From assembly GCA_021849525.1 (NCBI GenBank), contig JAJZSS010000024.1, positions 1-10,533 of the forward strand: a stretch of 10,533 bases of DNA, read 5' to 3'. Below, in pieces: positions 1 to 4,999 of the stretch (position 1 is the first letter of the stretch; each line of letters opens with the position of its first letter). The notes beneath the pieces were generated by a model that saw only the letters and a list, made by a program, of their open reading frames with translations, was not told where the DNA came from and did no database searches. The DNA is from Chloroflexota bacterium (lineage in GTDB: Bacteria > Chloroflexota > Anaerolineae > Anaerolineales > UBA4823). The position numbers and the translations under genes are program-made.

Positions 1-133
1 TCTGGACGATCAGGTCTAACTCACCATATGGCGTGCGGAAATTGCGCGCCAGAATTTGATAACCGTGCTGCGACAGATATTCGGCTGCCTGAGTTTCGCC
101 CCATCGACCCAGGGCCTGGCGAGAATTGGTCAT
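1..133 (-). CDS. YraN/UPF0102 family nuclease-like protein, N-terminal part
   Basis: Only the first 44 codons lie in the window; the gene continues past base 1. The visible N-terminus, read from the ATG at 133-131, starts MTNSRQALGRWGE, then has AAEYL, ILARNFRTPYG and GELDLIVQ. This is the typical N-terminal pattern of the YraN/UPF0102 family, a small (about 120 residue) protein with a restriction-endonuclease-like fold, in which GELDLI carries acidic residues of the putative nuclease core. The family's biological role is not firmly established; links to DNA processing or recombination have been proposed. The start codon overlaps the TGA stop of the upstream glycosyltransferase in an ATGA arrangement, so the two are probably co-transcribed and translationally coupled. 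The family call is confident from the motifs; activity cannot be judged from a partial gene. Confidence 0.85.
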   Translation of the reverse strand, partial: MTNSRQALGRWGETQAAEYLSQHGYQILARNFRTPYGELDLIVQ

Positions 134-1332
134 AAACCGAGGTTATCCAGAAAACGGGTATAGCGTGCCCGCAATGTTCGTTTTCTGCGGGCTGCCTGGG
201 CGATTACAGACTGGTAGCGTTCTACAACCAGTTTTACAGTATGGTCCAACGAAAATCGCTCAACAGATTGGCGAGCCTGCTCACCCATCCGGCGGCGCTC
301 ATCAGGCTCTGTCACCAGGCGGACCATTTTGGCAGTAAACGCTGCCAGGTCTTCTTCTGCAACAATATAGCCCGTTTCACCATCCGTAATACTATCCCCA
401 ACCCCGGGCGAGGCGATTCCCAGAACAGGTAACCCAGAAGCCATGGCCTCGATGACTGTAAATGGGTGGACTTCGGTAACTGAGGCGGTCACAAAGGCAT
501 CGCTTGCCACCAGGTAGCGAGGAATATCCGCATGCGGTACCATACCGGTAAAATGGACCTTGGATTGCAGCCCCATCAGCTGGACCCGATCCTCCAGATT
601 ATCCCGTTCTGGACCATCGCCCACTAAAAGCAAACGAACATTCTGATACGCTTGAGCAATGCCACCGAATGAGCGGATTAAAAAGGGGAGATTTTTTTCA
701 GGTCCCAATCGCCCGGTATACACCAGGACAACATCGTAAGGGTTAAAACCCAGGGTGGCACGGTCAATGGGTTCGATGGCCTTGCGATACGGGGTCAGGT
801 CAACCCCATTCGGGATGACATCAATTTGGGAGGTTACACCGAATTTAACTAAAACATCCCGCATCCCGGGTGAGGGTGAAATGGTCAGATCGACCTGCTT
901 ACAAAAATATTCCATGTAGGTTTCGATCGCTGTATTGCCCACAATATCCGGCAACACCGGGAGATAGGTCTGGGCGTATAGATCGTAGCGGGTGTGGTTG
1001 GTGAAAACGATCGGAATTCCCCGCGCCTTGCAATAACGGATTGCCATCGTTCCGCTGACGAATGGATGGTGCACATGGGCAACATCCATCGTAATCAACA
1101 GCCGGCGGGCTGCATCGCTGTACTTCAAGCTGAGATAATAACCGGTGTCGAGGATTGCGAGACCTGGCGAACGAATGATATTGGATTCATCATCTTCATA
1201 ATCCAGATCACCAAAAGTGAAAACAAAAACCTCATGCCCCTGGGCTTCCAGGCGTTCTTTATTGATGGAGACATAGGTCGTAATTCCGCTGACATGCGGT
1301 TTATAGACATCGACCAACATCCCAATGCGCAT
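130..1332 (-). CDS. Family 4 glycosyltransferase (GT-B fold)
   Basis: This is a roughly 400-residue retaining glycosyltransferase of the GT4 type, which transfers a sugar from a nucleotide-sugar donor to a lipid or glycan acceptor at the cytoplasmic membrane face. The N-terminal Rossmann half opens with MRIGMLVDVYKPHVSGITTYV, the glycine-containing acceptor-side loop typical of the family. DVIPNGVDL follows near residue 175 (numbered from the upstream ATG). The donor half contains LVYTGRLGPEKN near 204-215, LLLVGDGPE near 235-243 and the E-x7-E pair at E288 and E296 in TEVHPFTVIEAMASG. Diacylglycerol glucosyltransferases look like this, so a glycolipid role is possible, but GT4 substrates cannot be read from motifs. 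Two adjacent ATGs exist (1335 and 1332). I prefer 1332 because the GAGG purine run lies only 2 bases before the first ATG but 5 before the second. It is the first gene of a minus-strand unit with the YraN gene. Confidence 0.9.
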   Translation of the reverse strand: MRIGMLVDVYKPHVSGITTYVSINKERLEAQGHEVFVFTFGDLDYEDDESNIIRSPGLAILDTGYYLSLKYSDAARRLLITMDVAHVHHPFVSGTMAIRYCKARGIPIVFTNHTRYDLYAQTYLPVLPDIVGNTAIETYMEYFCKQVDLTISPSPGMRDVLVKFGVTSQIDVIPNGVDLTPYRKAIEPIDRATLGFNPYDVVLVYTGRLGPEKNLPFLIRSFGGIAQAYQNVRLLLVGDGPERDNLEDRVQLMGLQSKVHFTGMVPHADIPRYLVASDAFVTASVTEVHPFTVIEAMASGLPVLGIASPGVGDSITDGETGYIVAEEDLAAFTAKMVRLVTEPDERRRMGEQARQSVERFSLDHTVKLVVERYQSVIAQAARRKRTLRARYTRFLDNLGL

Positions 1333-1380
1333 CATACCCTCATCTTTCAGGTTCGTGATTTCTACACGATCTACTTCCCT

Positions 1381-1409
1381 ATGCTACGCTGATCGCAATA
1401 AAACGTCAA
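1381..1409 (-). promoter_or_regulatory. Likely sigma-70-type promoter of the glycosyltransferase-yraN unit
   Basis: On the minus strand a TTGACG -35 box (1404-1409) is separated by 17 bases from a TAGCAT -10 box (1381-1386). Both are close to consensus at ideal spacing, about 45 bases upstream of the glycosyltransferase start, in the intergenic space between divergent genes. It is a pattern match only. The rest of the 1333-1508 gap holds no further feature I can support; no equally good plus-strand promoter for the membrane-protein gene was seen. Confidence 0.55.
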
Positions 1410-1508
1410 GCACGATTAATATGTCTGATTTCTATCCGGCACAGACGGTATCCTGCGGGTCTTGCAAAGCGCTTGCTCTTCTTGGCATTTAATATGGAGC
1501 AGAGTACA

Positions 1509-2327
1509 ATGCACCCAATGGCAAGTTCACGCTATCTACCCAATCTGGACAAAATTTCCATTCTTGCTGCAACCATCCTGCTGGCTTATGCCCTCGCACG
1601 CCAGGTAGATCTACCCTCCCAGCAAATCAGTTTGCAGCTGCCTGGATTTTTTTTCCAGCTTATCTTGAATGCCCAGACTTTTACCGCCCTGCTGGTTGCG
1701 GGATTGACCGCAACCGGTATAGATTGGCTGCTCCGCGAGCATCCACGCCTGGAACGCTCAGGGACCTATGAACACTGGTTGGTGCCAGCTTTGACTGCCC
1801 TGGTCATCGGCCTGCCTCTTTTTGACCTTCCAATAAACTTGACCTGGTGGCTCGGGCTGGGATTGGGCGGCGGATTGTTGATGCTGGTAATGCTGGCAGA
1901 GTATATCGTCGTTGACCCCGATGACCTCCGCCAGCCTCTGGCAGCTTCTGGGCTTACAGCTGTATCCTTTGCCTTATTTCTGGCTTTACTGGTAGCACTG
2001 GGATACGAAGACTTGCGTTTATTCCGGTTTATTCCCGCAGTAGCGATTGGGTCGTGGCTTGTGGGGTTGCGCAGCCTCAAATTACAGCTGAACCGGTGGG
2101 TGGTCATTGAATCTGGAATCATCGCCTTGCTGATCAGCCAGTGGGCCGCAGCCTTGCACTATTGGCCGCTTTCTCCGGTTGCCTACGGGCTGGTTATTCT
2201 CGGACCTACCTATGCCCTCACCCGTCTGACCGGCGAGCTGATCGAAGGCAAACCCATTCGCCAGGTTATCCTGGAACCCATGCTGGTACTGGGTTTGATC
2301 TGGCTGGCAGCATTATGGCTGGGTTGA
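1509..2327 (+). CDS. Polytopic membrane protein of unknown function
   Basis: I do not recognise a characterised family with certainty; it resembles hypothetical membrane proteins of Anaerolineae (possibly the DUF5656 group, from memory only). The 272-residue product is strongly hydrophobic. About eight membrane segments can be outlined near residues 14-30, 45-68, 89-108, 113-134, 147-165, 172-187, 198-215, 220-238 and 254-271, one or two of them marginal. There is no signal peptide with a cleavage site and no cluster of conserved polar residues suggesting an enzyme. The frame is open from a TTG at 1473, and ATGs occur at 1494, 1509 and 1518. I chose 1509 because GGAG at 1496-1499 sits 9 bases upstream. 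The 3' end overlaps the start of the metallopeptidase gene by 13 bases, implying co-transcription and possible translational coupling. Confidence 0.75.
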   Translation: MHPMASSRYLPNLDKISILAATILLAYALARQVDLPSQQISLQLPGFFFQLILNAQTFTALLVAGLTATGIDWLLREHPRLERSGTYEHWLVPALTALVIGLPLFDLPINLTWWLGLGLGGGLLMLVMLAEYIVVDPDDLRQPLAASGLTAVSFALFLALLVALGYEDLRLFRFIPAVAIGSWLVGLRSLKLQLNRWVVIESGIIALLISQWAAALHYWPLSPVAYGLVILGPTYALTRLTGELIEGKPIRQVILEPMLVLGLIWLAALWLG

Positions 2328-2761
2328 ATTCAAGCACCATAAATTTTCTGGTACCGAAAATCCTTTGGGAGCAAATCCAGATCCATTTACAGGCGAATTT
2401 ACCGGAGGAGGCCTGTGGATTGGTGGGAGGGGTTAAGCTCTCAGAAAGAACAGAATGGAGAGCTCAAACTGTCTATCCGGTTGAAAATATCCTGCACAGC
2501 CCATTCCGCTACCGGATGGATGGGCGCGCACAGCTGGCAGCCTTCGAGCTTATAGATCAGGCCGATCAAGACTTGATCGCCATTTTTCATTCTCATCCCA
2601 CCGGACCTGCCTTCCCTTCGGATACAGATATAAAGGAATCATATTATTCAGAGGTCGTCCATCTGATCTGCTACCGGGTTAAAAATCAATGGCAGTGCCG
2701 TTGTTACCAACTTGTCCCAGACAGCTTTCACGAAATTAACCTGATTATATTGGAAGAGTAA
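2315..2761 (+). CDS. JAMM (MPN+/Mov34) domain metallopeptidase, M67 family
   Basis: A compact 148-residue stand-alone JAMM domain. The zinc motif is complete: HSHP at H92/H94, then seven residues, then S102 and D105 in PSDTD, matching H-x-H-x7-S-x2-D. The upstream catalytic glutamate is supplied by PEEACGLVGG (E31 or E32). Family members hydrolyse isopeptide or peptide bonds next to ubiquitin-like proteins; the bacterial Mec-type enzymes release cysteine from a sulfur-carrier protein. No ThiS/MoaD-like carrier, E1-like enzyme or cysteine synthase lies next door, so the substrate is unknown. The open frame extends upstream to 2141, but that part lies inside the membrane-protein gene and reads as non-native, Arg- and Pro-rich sequence. 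The ATG at 2315 is the first start that gives a normal JAMM protein; a TTG at 2324 overlapping the upstream stop is an alternative. The ribosome-binding site is weak, which fits coupling to the upstream gene. Confidence 0.88.
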   Translation: MAGLNSSTINFLVPKILWEQIQIHLQANLPEEACGLVGGVKLSERTEWRAQTVYPVENILHSPFRYRMDGRAQLAAFELIDQADQDLIAIFHSHPTGPAFPSDTDIKESYYSEVVHLICYRVKNQWQCRCYQLVPDSFHEINLIILEE

Positions 2762-2832
2762 CCAAATCCATCCAATCGGGGTTAATATTTCTGTCATTTT
2801 AAATCCACGAGAATATGGAGGAACCAAATTCT

Positions 2833-3519
2833 ATGCAATTTGTACTACCATTTAGCATCCTGGCGCTTTCCTATATCTTAGGATCAATTCCTTTTGGCTT
2901 ACTGATCGTTCGGTTAAGCACTGGAAAAGATATTCGACAAGTTGAGAGCGGACGTACTGGTGGGACGAATGCCATGCGTGCGGCTGGTGTTTGGGCTGGA
3001 TTATTTACGACCATCATGGATTTTATAAAGGGCGCAGCGTCTGCGTGGTTAGCCCAGGCGTTGATGCCCGACTCGGCCTGGATCCACATTCTGGCACCTA
3101 TCCTGGCGATTGTCGGCCATAACTATTCGATCTTCTTACCCGAGCGCACACCGGGTGGTGGCTGGAGGCTACGAGGAGGTGCGGGGGGCGCTCCCAGCGC
3201 GGGTGGGGCTTTCGGACTGTGGGCGCCAAGCATATTATTTATTGTTCCCTTCGCCGGATTGATCCTCTACTTTGTAGGTTACGCGTCGCTGGCGACCCTG
3301 AGCACTGCGGTCGTCTCAACAGTGTTATTTGCTTATCTGGTGTCTATCGAGAAATTACCCTCCCAGTATATGTACTATGGAATCCTGGCTGGGATTCTAC
3401 TGCTGATCTCCTTGCGGCCCAATATCCAACGCCTTTTCCAGGGCAACGAACGCCTGGTCGGGCTACGCGCAAAAAGAAAAAAGACTGCTTCAAAAGCAGC
3501 CCAACAAATCAGTATTTAG
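2833..3519 (+). CDS. plsY: PlsY-like acyl-phosphate:glycerol-3-phosphate acyltransferase
   Basis: PlsY is an integral membrane enzyme that transfers an acyl chain from acyl-phosphate to glycerol-3-phosphate, the first committed step of phospholipid synthesis. The 228-residue product starts with YILGSIPFGLLIVR, the characteristic first membrane segment. The first cytosolic motif follows, SGRTGGTNAMRA (S39, N46 and R49 retained), then DFIKG (D63, K66) and GHNYSIF (G95-H96). The C-terminal loop is PNIQRLFQGNE (N197, R200, E206). Two deviations stand out: the usual GGKG glycine loop reads GGAGGA (115-120), and the histidine usually three residues before the asparagine of the last motif is leucine. 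About seven membrane segments and a basic tail (KRKK) are present. The start at 2833 is chosen because GGAGG at 2817-2821 lies 11 bases upstream; the ATG at 2815 would place this element inside the gene. It sits 71 bases after the metallopeptidase and ends at a strong terminator. Confidence 0.87.
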   Translation: MQFVLPFSILALSYILGSIPFGLLIVRLSTGKDIRQVESGRTGGTNAMRAAGVWAGLFTTIMDFIKGAASAWLAQALMPDSAWIHILAPILAIVGHNYSIFLPERTPGGGWRLRGGAGGAPSAGGAFGLWAPSILFIVPFAGLILYFVGYASLATLSTAVVSTVLFAYLVSIEKLPSQYMYYGILAGILLLISLRPNIQRLFQGNERLVGLRAKRKKTASKAAQQISI

Positions 3520-3539
3520 TGTTAATTCCATGGGGTAAA

Positions 3540-3574
3540 AATCGGCCTCCCTGGATTTCGTCGGGAGGCCGATT
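3540..3574. terminator. Bidirectional intrinsic terminator between convergent genes
   Basis: A perfect 12-bp inverted repeat (arms 3540-3551 and 3563-3574, core CGGCCTCCC/GGGAGGCCG) encloses an 11-base loop. It is followed on the plus strand by a TATATTTATT tract and preceded by AAAA, which gives a TTTT run on the minus strand. It can therefore stop both plsY transcripts (stop codon 21 bases before it) and transcripts of the convergent hydrolase. The TAA of the latter lies only 4 bases from the hairpin, within the U-tract of the plus-strand terminator. Confidence 0.9.
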
Positions 3575-3578
3575 ATAT

Positions 3579-4472
3579 TTATTCGTCGTCGTACTCTTCT
3601 TCTTCGTAATCTTCGTCGTCATCTTCCGAGCTTGTGGGAATCTCGCCATAGAGCTGTTTATATAAAGCGCGCAGATTTCGGCGATGGAGCTCGGCTGCCA
3701 ATCCTCCAATGAGGACCCGGCTCTTCCCTGACATCTCAATCGTGACTTCATCTAGCAGGTCCTGCGGATATTTACGCTTAGAGGCTTTCCGGACAGCTTT
3801 GCGGATATTGGACAGATAATTCAAATTATCCTTAACAAAGTTTTCGATCTCGCCGCGTAAAACAATATCCCCATGGCCCTGAATAATGTTCTCCAACCCC
3901 ATTTTTCCGATCCGCTTGAGCGAGGCAACCAGATCATCGATATTTCCATCGACGATGTACGGCAGCGACATGGCTGCGTCTCCAGCAAAAAGGACCCGAT
4001 CCTCTTCTACCAGGACAGCCACATTATCAGGGCTATGCCCGGGCAGAGGGCTTAGTGTAAGCGTTTTTTTTCCAACCCGCAGGTTGAGCATGCCCTGGGT
4101 AAAAGTTACCTGCGGCAGCACAATTTTGACATTGCGAAATGCTGAATTCTGGCGCTTATATTCTTCCAGGGCCAGCTTGCCTTTGGTTTCCAGTAGCTGC
4201 CGGCAAAGTGAATGGGAGATCACCGTTGTACCCGGAAAAAAACAGTTCCCCCAGGCATGGTCAGCATGACTGTGGGTATTGATGATATAACGAACCGGAA
4301 CCGATAATTCTTGCTCGATAAAATCGCGGATCTCCAGAGTTTCCTCGGGCATCGAGAGGGTATCGATCACCACCGCCCAATTCGGCCCAATCACCGCGCC
4401 TGCAGTGACCTGAGCATATATGTCACTCTGAAAGGAATATACATTATCAGCAATTCGTTCGCGTTGGATCAT
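3579..4472 (-). CDS. Metallo-beta-lactamase-fold hydrolase with acidic tail
   Basis: A soluble 297-residue MBL-fold protein with all binuclear metal ligands visible: HSHADH (H67, H69, D71, H72), H146 in PLPGHSPDN, D165 in FAGDAA and H200 in QGHGD. The first residues (RERIADNVYSFQSD) are the usual entry into this fold. The resemblance is to cyclase/glyoxalase-II-like general MBL hydrolases rather than true beta-lactamases; there is no secretion signal. The substrate cannot be inferred. After the fold comes a basic helical region (about 215-235, many Lys/Arg), and the protein ends in a 15-residue, almost purely acidic tail (EDDDEDYEEEEYDDE). No good Shine-Dalgarno sequence precedes the ATG at 4472, but the start matches the fold boundary. 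It is transcribed alone, convergent with plsY and divergent from valS. Confidence 0.88.
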   Translation of the reverse strand: MIQRERIADNVYSFQSDIYAQVTAGAVIGPNWAVVIDTLSMPEETLEIRDFIEQELSVPVRYIINTHSHADHAWGNCFFPGTTVISHSLCRQLLETKGKLALEEYKRQNSAFRNVKIVLPQVTFTQGMLNLRVGKKTLTLSPLPGHSPDNVAVLVEEDRVLFAGDAAMSLPYIVDGNIDDLVASLKRIGKMGLENIIQGHGDIVLRGEIENFVKDNLNYLSNIRKAVRKASKRKYPQDLLDEVTIEMSGKSRVLIGGLAAELHRRNLRALYKQLYGEIPTSSEDDDEDYEEEEYDDE

Positions 4473-4507
4473 AGGGTTAATGCCGCGCTATCTGTGTGAA
4501 ATTCCCC

Positions 4508-4541
4508 GATCCGGCAGCCCGCCAGGGAACCAGTCCGGATC
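4508..4541. repeat. Inverted repeat in the leader of the MBL-fold gene
   Basis: GATCCGG (4508-4514) and CCGGATC (4535-4541) form a 7-bp perfect inverted repeat around a 20-base GC-rich spacer. If the promoter at 4552-4580 is right, it falls at the very 5' end of the transcript, where it could fold as a stabilising hairpin or act as an operator. There is no T-run, so it is not a terminator. Function is unknown. Confidence 0.4.
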
Positions 4542-4551
4542 AAGCGAGTGA

Positions 4552-4580
4552 AGGATAGCACAATGAGAGTGAAAAGGCAA
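4552..4580 (-). promoter_or_regulatory. Possible promoter of the MBL-fold hydrolase gene
   Basis: On the minus strand a TTGCCT -35 box (4575-4580) lies 17 bases from a TATCCT -10 box (4552-4557). This would give a leader of roughly 70 bases before the ATG at 4472. The match is moderate and untested. Confidence 0.4.
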
Positions 4581-4670
4581 GCATATTTTACATATTATAT
4601 TAAAATAAAATGAGTATTAATTTGGAAAATAAAATCAGGAGTAAAATAAAAGACAATTAAATACTACCCT
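4581..4670 (+). promoter_or_regulatory. AT-rich region presumed to hold the valS promoter
   Basis: This 90-base stretch is strikingly AT-rich compared with the surrounding genes and immediately precedes the T-box leader, so the valS promoter should lie here. Candidate elements exist (TTGGAA at 4622-4627 followed by TAAAAT at 4642-4647; TAAATA at 4658-4663), but none has both good boxes and good spacing. I do not assign a specific promoter. Confidence 0.35.
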
Positions 4671-4954
4671 CCAGGAGGAGTAAGTGGTAATCCACAGTCA
4701 CCAGAGAAGGCGTTGATCAGCTGAGAGACGCCACTGTAGCAGCCCACCGAAGGTCGCCTGGATGAATTGCCGAAGAAAAGTGCCAGAGAAATTCGCAGGC
4801 ACTCAGTAGAACGGCACGGGTGAGCCCGTTAGCGCGCAGCCCTGATCCAGACGAATGTCTGTGCAGGGGATCAAGAGCACCGAATTATACGGTGAATTGA
4901 GGTGGTACCGCGGAAGGAACGCCTTTCGTCCTCATTGAGTGACGGAAGGTTTTT
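4671..4954 (+). promoter_or_regulatory. T-box riboswitch (tRNA-Val sensing) upstream of valS
   Basis: Stem I can be traced. The basal helix is CCAGG (4671-4675) with CCTGG (4757-4761). The specifier loop has AGTA (4679-4682) on the left and GAA-G-GTC (4749-4755) on the right, followed by helix GTGG/CCAC (4684-4687 with 4744-4747) and ACAGT/ACTGT (4694-4698 with 4733-4737). The distal helix is GGCGT/ACGCC (4709-4713 with 4728-4732), flanked by the CAGAGA and CTGAGAG distal motifs. The specifier GTC encodes valine. A long central region with two more hairpins (for example around 4810-4830 and 4843-4873) follows. The T-box core AGGTGGTACCGCGG (4900-4913) exposes TGGT, complementary to ACCA of an uncharged tRNA with discriminator A. 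Antiterminator pairing is TGAGG/CCTCA (4898-4902 with 4930-4934) plus GCG/CGT (4910-4912 with 4927-4929), which competes with the terminator. Uncharged tRNA-Val should therefore raise valS transcription. Confidence 0.93.
4922..4954 (+). terminator. T-box regulated intrinsic terminator of valS
   Basis: CCTTTCGTC (4922-4930) pairs with GACGGAAGG (4941-4949) over 9 bp with one G-T wobble. An inner CTC/GAG extension is possible, and TTTTT (4950-4954) follows. The 5' arm shares bases 4927-4930 with the antiterminator, so the two structures are mutually exclusive, as T-box control requires. Confidence 0.9.
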
Positions 4955-4999
4955 GTTTAAAGCCATTTATTGGCATGGAATCTATACACGGAGACTCAA

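Noticed and set aside
1462..1490. Plus-strand promoter TTGCAA followed by GCATTT for the membrane-protein gene
   Set aside because: The -10 match is poor and the AATATG nearby is wrongly spaced; evidence is too weak to annotate.
2141..2314. Upstream extension of the JAMM open frame
   Set aside because: It overlaps the membrane-protein gene, its translation is Arg/Pro-rich and unlike any fold, and the JAMM domain is complete from 2315.
3582..3630. Triplet-repeat stretch resembling a microsatellite
   Set aside because: It is the coding sequence of the acidic tail, with mixed codons rather than an exact tandem repeat.
3219..3665. A 148-codon plus-strand frame across the plsY end and the terminator
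   Set aside because: It runs out of frame through plsY, through the terminator hairpin and antisense to the MBL gene, with no supporting signal.
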